DNA of 64,000 nt. Source: Kingdonia uniflora (Eukaryota > Streptophyta > Magnoliopsida > Ranunculales > Circaeasteraceae). This document shows, in pieces, positions 20,760-31,115 of the stretch. The notes below the pieces were generated by a model. The model was not told the DNA's origin. It saw nothing but the letters and a program-made list of their open reading frames with translations, and made no database searches. Position numbers and translations under genes: made by a program. Position 1 is the first letter of the stretch. Each line of letters begins with the position of its first letter. The DNA lies in NCBI GenBank assembly GCA_014058105.1, contig JACGCM010000560.1, positions 2,480,001-2,544,000 of the forward strand, read 5' to 3'.

Positions 20760-22511
20760 TTAAAGAAAAATAAAAAAGGAAAATACAATAAATAAGTAGT
20801 GTGAAACTAACAGTCTTGTAAGGGTTTCTTTAATTCTTGTATATGTTTCTAAAGGTAATCTTCGGCAATTGGTTGCTCTTTTAGCCCATTTTCCCAATGA
20901 CTTCATTTCCCTCCAATTAGATGACCAATTGTTATTTGGAGGAGCATACTGGTATACCACTAAGCAGTATGGACCGACTTTACCTTGCCGAATGCCCTTA
21001 ACAAAATACTTCAAATTCTAAAAGTTTTCCTGACCAAAGCCACAATTTGAAGTAATAATCCCAATAAAAATATGAAATCGCAAGTATATTGGACCTAACA
21101 ATTAGTACGTAGATCTAAATCACTTGACTCACCTTATAGACTTAACATAACATGAATGCCAACAACACCCTCTTATTAGCAGTTCACTGTTCACTTATCC
21201 ATGGTGGAACATATATAGTCAGGCAAACTTTACGGCCAAATCTAACATTATAAGTTATAGCTATAAGCTGGTGGTATAGGAACTTGTTGTAAGAATGAGT
21301 TTGGGTTACTTGGGCATACTTGAAACTGGTTGCACTAGTACATTTTTATGCTCCCTTGTGGTCCAGATAGATGTATAAAATGCCTTGTGCTCCGTTCTTC
21401 TAAAATGAAGTAAATTGAGGCAGCAAAAGAAGCTTTGAGTATTTTTTAGAGCAGGGCCAGGAGAAGCTTCACTAACCAGCCAACTGAGTTAACCTATCAA
21501 ATTTGTAAAGGGAGATTAAAAAAAAAGATCTATTTTATTTACCTGCATCACACAATGAGCAATAGGAGGCATTAAGGACTTCAATTTAAACAAGGAAGCC
21601 CCTTATTTTCATTCTGTTTATAGTAGCCAATCATGCTATAAATGTCTGCCTAGGGATATAAATTTTATTACAAGCAGTTTTTTACCAGCCCACTTCATCT
21701 TTTATTATACCTCAGCTTATCCCAAGCTAAGCTTGTGGCAAATTTCCCATTTGTTGGAGGTGTACACATGAGCATATAATCATTTTTTTGAGGGTGCGTC
21801 AGCATTTTTGAATTTAATTCAATATCTGAGATAGTTTTTATAATCTCACTCTGCTAGTAAACCTTCTCCGTCTGTCTTCATCTGCACCATTGCTAATTGT
21901 ATCTCCATTTTTAATACTTGAGAGTACGGGACCGGTGGAGTCTCTGTATGAGGATCCCATTTGGAAACCAAGGGTCATGCTACAAGGGAAAAACTCTCCC
22001 ATTCCCCAGTATATATTTTCAATCATTCAATACAAAACTTTTTTTCGGAATAGATCTGAAACCCCAGGAGCAGTCATCTTGAGGGATCATGGTCCGTAAA
22101 ATACAGTTTGTCAAGTATTTTTCATTATTCCGGGGATCCCAGAGAGATTACTTTTGTCACTAGATTCCAAACAGTTCTAGATATAATTAAATTGCAAAAT
22201 CCTTTAAACTCTTAATCCCAAGTCCTCCCTCTATATGAGGTACATTCCTCCTTTCAGGCAACACTAAAGACAACCTTAGTATCAATAGAACCAGACCGTA
22301 AGAAGTCTTTGAAGATTCTTAATTTTCATTTTGTAATTGCACTTTTGGGAAGCCCAAAGCACCCCACCCTATACATAAACAAAGATTGAAGAACAGTTTT
22401 TAGTAACTCAAGCCTACCACCAAAAAGGAGAGATCTGTATTTCCAATTCATGATTCTCTTTTGTTTTTTCATAACCAATGGTTGATAATCTTTCTCATTT
22501 TGTAATTTCAT
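20760..22511 (-). pseudogene. LINE (L1-type) 3' region, degenerate
   Basis: Minus strand at 22511-22326: KQKRIMNWKYRSLLFGGRLE, LLKTVLQSLFMYRVGCFGLP and KSAITK, the post-RT segment of plant L1-like LINEs. Downstream in broken frames: IISRTVWNLVTK (about 22195) and SLWHDPWFPNGILIQ-like sequence (about 21940), the zf-RVT-region motifs. The frame 21014-20760 (NWREMKSLGKWAKRATNCRR) may be the C-terminal tail; that last part is weak. A second LINE piece lies at 3430-3690. Confidence 0.6.
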
Positions 22512-22926
22512 GCCTGCTAATTTTTTTTACGAAATAAAGAAATTTCTTAAATTCTAAAGGAAATAATTACTTAAGGATTGAAAAAAGGAAGAACTGGAAA
22601 ATAGGAGAGGCAAAATTAGATGCTTAATAAGAAAATGATGCGTCACATCACATTGTCTCTTGTATTTAGCATTTTTTTGTACTTCGCTGCATTCTTATAT
22701 TATGTCATCACAGCTGTTAATTATCTCTCTCTAAAATTCATATTTCTCATGACCGCTTTGACCCAATAGTTGATTCAAAAACAAGCCGTGACCTCATTCC
22801 CTCCATGGTTTATGGGTGAATAAAGATTTTTTTCCTATTTCTATTGCCGTTCGTCTGCTTATTGTTCTTTTATATCTTGCAGTAGAATTTGATTTTTAAT
22901 TCTTTTCTTCTATAATTATATTGCAG

Positions 22927-25285
22927 AATAAACTCAAAGGACCAAGAATTTGGAGGGATGTATTGTGCAATATTGACAGTCAAGTACGAACTATTTCTTA
23001 GAAGCATGTTATTTTATCAGCTTAACTGTGCGTCATCTTATCAGACTCTATCTCTTGCAGCTCATGTGTGGTATTGGCTGAGATCATACGAATTTTTGGA
23101 GTAGAGGTCACAGAAATTCATATAGTTGCAACGAGTAGTGATTGCCAAGGAAATGTGATAATGTTTAGTTGGTTTAAGATCTTAGAATTTGTAGTTTTTT
23201 TTTCTTGTGTTTCTGGCATTCACCTTTTTATTTGTCAAGGATTGTTGTTTATGTCATAAGCTCGTGAGTAGAATATGTGAAATTAGCGTTTATAGAAACA
23301 AGTGGAATTTTGTATGTATTGACCTGCCTCTCCATGAAAATTGTTTACTGATACAGCATATTACATTCAGCTCTTTTCGTGCTTGGTTGGTAGTTTCGCT
23401 GCGGGCGCAGAGACTAAAACATTTTACGGATAAGTGAAATACTCCATATTAGCAGGTGTCTATAGGATTAGGAGATGGGAGGGATATTGCCACTCTACCT
23501 CCTAAATTGACCTCCAATAATCGAGATGGGAGGATTCTCCCGATTCACCCTCACCTCATTTAAAGTGTGGGGGCATCCATTCCGCAACCATGCTATCGCC
23601 ACCATCGTAGTTGTTGGGCGCTGATTCAAGCAACCTCCACAAACATTCAACACTAACTGTACTTTTTTAATGAGTTGTTGTAAAAAACTTCGTCTACCTT
23701 GAAAACTATTAAGAAAAAATTGTGATGGGAGTAATAAGTAGGTTAGAAAATCGAAAAGTATTTGGAATATATTTTAAGTGAAATATCGAAGATTGAAGTG
23801 TTGAAATTCGAAAGAAGGTACGGACAGCAGGACATTGTAATATCGCTTAGTCACTGCTGATGCGATAACAGTTAATTCATAGTATGGAGATCGGCGGCGT
23901 TTTGTTAGGATAATATAAGATCAGAGGAGGATTGTCGAATATAGTCTAGTGAAATATAAATATATAATTATTTTAGTTCAGCTTACAAAAATATTTTAGT
24001 TTCTAGTTATCAAACAAAATACCTGAGTTCTTCTAGAGTCTAGACGCTTTTTAGTACCTTCTTGATTTGATCTTGTAAGTTGTAAGGTAAGTTTGTTGGT
24101 TTGAGGTGGAGTGCATAAGGAAGAGAAAGGTATTAATTATTTAAGTATTTAGAGCCTCAAGGGACAAATATTAGGAATTGATGGTTTCTGTTGCTTAAAA
24201 TTGGGAAGTATAAGGTGTAGAGAATAACTCTAGAAATACATATCGGGAAGCGATATGGGTTCTCTTCATATTTCTCTTTTTATTATGTGAATCCATATAA
24301 ATTCCTCTGTATCTTCTATGCATACTAAACCTGGAGGGTAAGTAGATGTCACTTTTATGCGAATGACACAATTTAATCAAAGTAACTCTAAATAATCACT
24401 AAGACCGAAGGACAAACTCGATGATACTAGCAAATCAAAACTAGGGTTCTTTCTCTTGAGAACATAACAATCCTAAGAATTCTTCTTTCAAATGTTAACT
24501 CCCTAATTAAAGTCCTAATTTAATCTTTGTAGTTATTAGGGGTGTTATTGGATGGAAAATACTAGATTTATTTTATTTGTATTGTGGAGAAACAATTTAA
24601 CCAAGAATACACGAAACCCAAAACTATAAAAAAGTCAGTCAGGCACCCAAGTCAGAGCTCGAGTCTACGCGTTACTGACCATCTTTATTTGTTTGAAGGG
24701 GACTCGGCTGATGCGTCAGGTGCCAAGTCAGGACCCTGATTTTCCTGGGTTTAGTGCTCTTTCATGAAAAAGAGTAAATTTATTTACTTATTGGAGATGG
24801 AAATTATAAGTCTTTAGGGATATTTAGTTTGTTCCTTATTCCCAACTTAAAATCCCTTGAGTCACTCTTCTTGTAAAAAAGTATTATACAAATCGAAACG
24901 ACTTGGCTGTAGTCTGCCTTTTGTTTATATAATTATGCCATAGTTTTTTCCAACTACCGCCGTCTATTATACACTATAATTTACTTTATTTTTGGTAACC
25001 TAGATTTGAGGGAAGTTTATGAACTGAATATATAATTTTCATTTTCTTTTTATACTCTGCATATAACTCGTTTTTCCTATTTCAAAAATGTCTTCATAAT
25101 ATCGTATGTTATAGGATTTTGATGACACTTGTTTCTATTTACAGGGTTACTTTCAGGCCTTGTTCGCTTGCATGGAGATATTCTTGGGGTTCTTGAATGT
25201 GAGAAACATAATGCTTCCAGCTGCTGATGAGGTGGGATCGATATGGACAGATAAATTTGGTTTCAGCAAGATGACGTATGAGTAG
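22927..25285 (+). pseudogene. IDM1-like PHD/GNAT protein, acetyltransferase-domain exons
   Basis: Three exons join in phase at consensus sites. 22927-22983 (after TTGCAG): SKDQEFGGMYCAILTV. 23061-23154 (after CTTGCAG): SCVVLAEIIRIFGVEVTEIH, IVATSSDCQGN. 25145-25285: GYFQALFACMEIFLGFLNVR, NIMLPAADEVGSIWTDKFGF and SKMTYE. Spliced, QGNGYFQAL forms the acetyl-CoA loop of the GNAT fold, and LPA...WT..FGF is the typical end of the domain in plant 'increased DNA methylation 1'-like nuclear proteins. The last codon of exon 3 is TAG before GTGAGT, where the family has Gln. The N-terminal PHD exons and the C-terminus are absent. Intron 2 is about 2 kb. Confidence 0.78.
23155..25144. other. Intron of the IDM1-like fragment, no gene seen
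   Basis: About 2 kb of AT-rich DNA between two in-phase exons. I recognise no coding sequence in it. Its size suggests an old insertion, but no clear termini were found. Confidence 0.45.
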
Positions 25286-25514
25286 GTGAGTGTTTAGTTA
25301 AATTTAAAATGCTGAACAATTCCTTGGTTTCAGACCCGAACCATTTGTGAAGAGGCCCTAAGTAGGACTAAATCCTCTGCTCTTCTTTTGTGTTAAGGAG
25401 AAAGCATAGCTTCAGTGCCCCTTCGCCAATGCTTCTCTGTTACACGTTTTTTATTTTCCTTTTAGTTTTAGCCATTGTCTGACTATTATATAGTTTTAGC
25501 CTTTTTTTTCCTAG

Positions 25515-25897
25515 ATGGGACACCACATTTAATATGGTTCTACATGAGAATACTGGAGTTGTTAGATTTAATCTCTATGAATGGGCCTCAAATAATTTGA
25601 AGCACGACTACATAACTAGTTGTGAAATGAAGGTACTTAAATCGCTAATATTTGTTTTCTCAAATTGTTAACATGTATACGATGTGGTAAAATACTTAAT
25701 GTGTCTTTTAGTTTTTCTTATAGTCGTCAAGTTATCTGATATGTTCTTCATAAACAGCTCAAATATGTTATAGATGACTCTACAACTTTCTGAGCCATTG
25801 GACCAGGATCTAGTGTTCTTGCAAAACGAGTTGAGTCTTGAGGGACAAGAAGTAGAAATGGTTGTTCCATTTGAGGGAATTAATTAATTTAGGAGAG
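25515..25897 (+). pseudogene. C2-domain synaptotagmin/tricalbin-like protein fragment
   Basis: Exon 25515-25632 (after TTCCTAG, before GTACTT) reads WDTTFNMVLHENTGVVRFNL and YEWASNNLKHDYITSCEMK. Exon from 25758 (after AAACAG) continues in frame with LKYVIDDSTTF, a TGA where the family has Trp, AIGPGSSVLAKRVE, and after a shift EVEMVVPFEG. From memory this resembles the region between C2 domains of the plant NTMC2T6/SYT-F-like membrane-tethering proteins. The family call is from recollection and is less sure than the exon structure. At least one stop and one frameshift. Confidence 0.5.
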
Positions 25898-26999
25898 GTA
25901 TACTTGTTGCCTCATTTGTATAATGTTCTTTTTATTTCCTTCTTGCAAAACCAGTGTACATCTTTCACTTCAGGTTATTTGGAGCTGGTATATCTTACTT
26001 CAGTTGGTCTGGGGCTGGTATCTCTTACTTCACTTTAGGTTATTTGTTTATTGATAATGTTGACGTCGATACAACTGACAGGGCAATCCAGAAAAAGGTA
26101 TAGTATCTAGTCCTTTAAGAACTTGTCCAGTATTCTTATTCCTTGCAATAAATCAATTTTAAGTTAACTTAGCTAATGCATGTTTGAATCTTCAATTGCT
26201 TTCATTGACCTTTTGATCGTGGTGTTAGTGCAATTACAATCCCTCTAAGGGAACCTTAACTGTAAGTTATTCCGTTCGATAGTCATAAAGACCCCATATT
26301 CTCTGTACTCTTTGTTTAGAGTTAGTTGTTGTCTACAGTTGTTATTTGAGCCCTTCTACTATTCGAGAATTCCTTAACTGTACTCAGAATTGGATTCTTG
26401 GTACTCGAATACATTAAGTTTTTATGAGCTAACTTAGTCATGTATTCTTAGTTATAAACAGGTAACTTGAAATCTGAATTGCTATGCAACATGACCAGAA
26501 GCTGCATCACACCAAACTAAGAAATTTTGTGTATGTTATAATCTTATTAAGTAAATGTTCTTATAAACTCTTGTACATTTTTTGAATTTTCTCTTGTTAT
26601 CCATTTAACAACTAAAAGTTCAAAGGGTTTGACATTTATAATTTATTTGTTATGTTAATTTTCTTGCAAGGTACTTCCCATCTTTTTGAAGGCTTTTATA
26701 ATGGATTGATGGTGCTCCCTATTCTTGGATCCGTTACTACTTTTGAGGTTATAGTTTGAACACTGCTATATTAATCATTTGCTTTTAAAGTTACTGCGCT
26801 TCCTTTTTTTGTTTCTCAATCCATGGTTTTTTGGATTTATTATAGGGAACATGTATATAGCTTGTAACCAGTGTACCTATAATTTTTGGGCCAATATTTA
26901 TAAATGAAACAAGTTATTGAATTGCGTGTTTTTGTTTATATTTGTGAATACAACAGGTGCAATTTGTTTTCCTGAATTGTGTAGGTTTTGGCTATTTTT
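25898..26999. other. Non-coding or unidentified DNA after the captured gene fragments
   Basis: A short exon-like piece (LFIDNVDVDTTDRAIQKK) ends at about 26097 before GTATAG, and a second possible piece (HLFEGFYNGLMVLP) lies near 26680-26725. I cannot identify either. The rest is AT-rich with no visible signal. Confidence 0.35.
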
Positions 27000-27335
27000 T
27001 TTATTTTTTTAAAAAATAAAGAAAAATTAAATTACCACGGACTAAAGCAGTGTTAAATATCCTAATTATACTATAGATATTATCCGTGGTAAAAAAAAAT
27101 TCACGGATTTATTCCATATCAATATAAATTAGATAACCGCAGACAAACTCCGTGGCAAAAAAATTGCCACGGATTTACTCCGTAACAATATAAATTAGAT
27201 AACCACAGATAAACTCTATAGCAAAAATATTGCCACGCACCTTTTGCTACAGGCCTCCACTACAGACTTTATCTGTGGCAAAATGACTATTACCACATAT
27301 TAGGTCTGTGGTAATTTAGTAAAATTGGTGTAGTG
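27000..27335. repeat. CACTA transposon 3' terminus with subterminal repeats
   Basis: Ends TTGGTGTAGTG at 27335 (reverse complement CACTACACCAA). It is packed with direct and inverted copies of GCCACGGATTTACTCCGT/TTACCACGGA-like units, the subterminal structure of plant CACTA elements. Immediately to the right, ATAATGGATTACCTC continues the A2 pol frame (GLPHLRNL), so this is a true insertion boundary inside A2. I could not find the matching 5' terminus between 17.7 and 27 kb. Confidence 0.7.
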
Positions 27336-30110
27336 ATAATGGATTACCTCATCTGCGTAATTTATAACATGTTATTGATTTTTCTTCGGGGGGTCCCCAC
27401 CACCGAATTTACCTTACTACCGAATGGTACATGTAGAGCATGCAGAGTCATAGAAACAGGTCTCTGAGTTATGTAACAAGGGTCTAATTATAGAGAGTAT
27501 GTCACCATGTACAGTACCAACTCTCCTGACACCTAAAAAGGATGGCAGCTGGAGGATGTGCGTTGATAGTAGATCTATCAGCAAGATAATAGTTAAGTAC
27601 CATTTTCCAATCCTACAGTTAGAGGATATGATTGATAACTTGCATAGAGTCTGAGTGTTCTCTAAACTTAACCTTCGCAGTGGGCTGGTATCACCAGATT
27701 CGTATGAGGCCCGGTGATGAGAGGAAGACAGCATTCAAAACAAAGGATGGTCTATTCGAGTGGATGATTATGCCTTTCGGGCTGTCTAATACCCTGTTGA
27801 TGTTTATGAGGTTGATGACAAAGGCATTGCCCAAGTACATCAACAAGTTTGTTGTTGTATACTTCAATGATATTCTGATCAATAGTAAGACAGATGAATA
27901 ACACTTAGAGCACATTACCATTATTCTTGGAGTCCTCCGGGACAACAAGCTATATTTTCAGCTGAAGAAGTGTTCCTTTATGGTTGACTCAGTACAATTT
28001 TTGGAATTTGTGGTATCAGCTAACGGTATACGTATGGGTTGACGAAAGTAAAGTTTAGGCTATCAGGGATTGGCTGATTCCTACATCGACTTCACAAATT
28101 TAGAGTTTCCACGGGTTAGCTACATTTTAGAGGAAGTTTATTCAGGGTTTTTGTGCGATTATGACACCATTGACTGATTTGATGAGAGATGTACCATTCA
28201 TCTGGAGGCCAGAGGCAGCTGCAACTTTTGCGACGATCAAGGATATGTTAATGTCAGCGCCCATTCTTGAGCTACCAGACTTTACACAATTATTCCATGT
28301 ATATACAGATGCATGCAAGACTTGTATTGGGGCAGTTCTTTCTCAGGAGAGGAAGCTAGTTGCGTATTTTACTCAAAAGCTTTCGGGTCCACAGTTGCGT
28401 TATTCCACTTATGACATTGAGCTTCTAGCAGTTGTCTGCTCACTAACTCATTGGAGGCACTATTTGGTACATATGGAGTTTATCCTCCACATAGATCATG
28501 ATGCGTTACACCATATGCAGAGTCAGTAGCGGGTCATTTCTGACAGACATGCAAAGTGGTTCAACTTTCTCTAAGACTATACGTTCACCATTCAGCATGT
28601 CAAGGGGAAGGAGAACACGGTCGCCGATGATTTTAAGTAGATGCAAGGAGCTTTTGGTTACTCTCCGAGCTTCGGTATTTGGGTTTGAGACATTACGTGA
28701 TCTATATGCTACAGATAAGTTCTTCGGTCCTATTTTTGGCGATCATCTCGCACAAGAGGGAGTGTGAAGTGGGGAAAACTCTATATAGGATGGGTATTTG
28801 TTCCGTGAGTCAACTTTATGCATCCCTTCGTTGTTAGTTTTAGATTTTTTCATAGCTGGGATAGATAGCAGGGGACTTGGTGGTCATTTTGGGGTGGCCA
28901 AAATAATGTCGTCTATGAGAGAGAAAATTTTTTTGGTCTAGTATGCGGTGTGATGTCAACTAGTTTATTGGGCGGTGTTATACTTGTCAGACAACTAAGG
29001 GAACTCAGCAAAACATCAGCCTATACACACCCTTACCCATTCTTGAGGCCTTATGGCGAGACGTTTTTATGGATTTTATGACAGGATTACCAATGACAGT
29101 AGATGGCCTTGATTCAGTTTTTGTTGTCGTCGATAGGTTCTCCAAGATGGCACATTACATTCCCTATTCTCAGATAAATGACGCATCTCGCATTGCATAC
29201 CTGTACTTTCGGGGGATTGTTCGTTTATATGGTATTCCTAGTCAATCACGTCAGACAGGGACGTCTGATTCATGGGTTATTTCAGGTAATCATTATGGGG
29301 CTATCTCCACTACAAGTTACATTTTTCCATATCATTTCATTATCAAACAAATGGGCAGACGGAGGTAGTTAACAAAAGCTTAGGTAACCTATTACGAGCC
29401 ACGATTGGGGATAGTCCCGAGAATTGGGTGTTCGCCCTTACTCAAGTTGAGTTTGTGTTTAACAATTTTGTCAACAGATCAATGGGATGGTTTCTATTTA
29501 TGATTATCCAAGGGCGATCGTTAGATACAGTTCTAGATTTAGCACCTATATCTCCGACGGTCCCCATTTCATCCTCTGCTGCAGAATTTGCTATTTCGAT
29601 ACAGCATATCCATGTAAGCATATGCACATGTTTAGCAAAGACTTATGCTTCCTATAAAGCACGAGCGGATACACGACATCGATAGGTCAATTTTTAGCAG
29701 GGAGATTTGGTTATGCTGTATATTAAGAAGGAGCATCGATCAGGCGTGGGTTCCAAATTATCCCTTTGACGAACAGGTCCTTTTTGTATTGTCCAACGCA
29801 TTGGGGAGAATGCTTACAAACTTGACCTCCCATGGCATATGCGACGCTCTCACGTTGTTAATGTGAGTATTCTGTCCCCTTTTGTTAGAGATCATGTGCC
29901 GCCTTTTACTTAGCGATTCCTCTTCCACAGCAATACGAGTTTAATCGTATTGACACTGTCTTAGAGCAGAGTACAAATAAGACGCCAAAGAGAGGTGTCT
30001 ATCATATGTATAAGGTGCATTGTTTGGGTAAACCAGATTAAGAGAATTCGTGGATATCAGAAGCATATTTTCAGCAGAGGGTTCCAGTTCTATTTTCCGA
30101 GTACACCGAC
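27336..30110 (+). pseudogene. Gypsy A2 pol: RT, RNase H, integrase, chromodomain
   Basis: In order: linker GLPHLRNL and GGSPPPNLPYYR; RT with [50 protein letters not shown] and the active site as VVYFNDILI, where the first Asp of YxDD is Asn. RNase H with LFHVYTDACKTCIGAVLSQE and STYDIELLAVVCSLTHWRHY. Integrase with MDFMTGLPMTVDGLDSVFVV, VDRFSKMAHYIPYS and HHQTDGQTE-like sequence. The chromodomain-like tail at 29936-30110 matches the A1 copy. Stops and frameshifts occur in every domain. Protease and gag are not recognisable, because the CACTA end and gene fragments replace that part. Confidence 0.9.
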
Positions 30111-30151
30111 TGGTTGAATTCATGGTCGAATTATTCCGCAGAGGAAGGGCT

Positions 30152-30351
30152 TGATGTAGGACATCCCTAGATGGGTCATTTCCCACTTTAGTTCTATAAA
30201 GAGGGGATCTCTCTAGCTTTTCCAATAGTTAGTTTTGTTTAAGAAAAGTTTTAATAAAGTAAAATTGGGGTTCCTCAAGAACCTAATTTCTTCTCCCAAT
30301 TGAATGTACTAGTGTTCTTCGTGATTATTTGGCTTCCGCGTTTGCACTACA
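30152..30351 (+). repeat. 3' LTR of gypsy A2
   Basis: Starts TGATGTAGGACATCCC after a polypurine run GAGGAAGGGC, has TATA-like TTCTATAAAGAGGGG, and ends GCACTACA. It shows the uninterrupted version (CCAATAGTTAGTTTTG) of the site where Harbinger entered the 5' LTR. PREP1 intron and exon follow directly. Confidence 0.85.
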
Positions 30352-30386
30352 TTACTTATGTTATCTGAAGGGATTTTTATTTTCAG

Positions 30387-30750
30387 GGTTGGTATCTCAT
30401 CTTCTCTCGAGGAAATACTCAAGTTCGTGTTATCAAAGAATGATTGCTTGATAAATATGACTGTCGATGGAAAAAATCATTCAAATTCAGAGAAGTTTGT
30501 AAGCAAGTTCCTTGATCTTCTTCCTTCCTCCCCACTCAATAAAACCAATTCTTGGAATGCAAGGTTGTCTCCTGTGAATGAAGCCACTTTGAGTCAAACT
30601 TGTACTTTAATGTTTTTCCGATTTAATTCTCATCATATTATTTCTCTTACAGGTTAACTATGTTGGGAAAGGTGCTAACATATTAAATGGATGTGCATAT
30701 GTTATTTCAAAACACATTGCCAGTACATGGTTGCGGGACCGCGTACGAGT
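30387..30750 (+). pseudogene. PREP1: PREP1 exons (SSLEEI ... and VNYVGKGAN ...)
   Basis: Exon 30387-30600 (after TTTTCAG): VGISSSLEEILKFVLSKNDC, INMTVDGKNHSNSEKFVSKF, LDLLPSS and WNARLSPVNEAT. The intron ends CTCTTACAG at 30652. Exon 30653-30750: VNYVGKGANILNGCAYVISK and HIASTWLRDRVRV. Both continue the PREP1 order from 1043. The second has lost a few codons after GAN and ends abruptly where the copia D LTR begins at 30755, so the conserved GGAYGGF segment that should follow is gone. Confidence 0.88.
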
Positions 30751-30754
30751 CTAC

Positions 30755-30994
30755 TGATGCCATGTAAATCTAGAAGAGAGGATGAATATAAAGAGGAAAT
30801 CTCTGTATATCCCATTAATTCAACTAACTATTTATAGAAGTTACATACAAGAAGAGATTGTATCATATCCCTTAATTCTAGAGATAGCACAGACTGTACA
30901 AGGCTATCTCATTGAGCTCAATAGTTAGTAGATGACCTCGAGAGCTATATTTGGTATATATCCCATCCTAGTGTATTAGTCATATATATCAATA
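30755..30994 (-). repeat. 3' LTR of copia D
   Basis: On the + strand runs from TGATGCCATGTAAATC to ATATATCAATA and is followed by CTCCCCTCAAGTC, the complement of a copia polypurine tract (GACTTGAGGGGAG). Terminal bases appear mutated (ATA for ACA). It interrupts a PREP1 exon; no matching target duplication is found because the other end of the element is rearranged. Confidence 0.65.
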
Positions 30995-31115
30995 CTCCCC
31001 TCAAGTCAGAGCATGAATATTTGTGAATGCCCAACTTTAGTTGATAAGAACAAGAAGTGGTTAGAGCATGAATATTGTGAATGCCCAACTTGGTTGATAA
31101 GAACAAGAAGTGATC

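Noticed and set aside
1..30351. A1 and A2 as the two ends of one gypsy element
   Set aside because: A1 already has a pol end and 3' LTR before the PREP1 exons at 767-1043, and A2 has its own 5' LTR with primer site, so they are separate insertions of one family.
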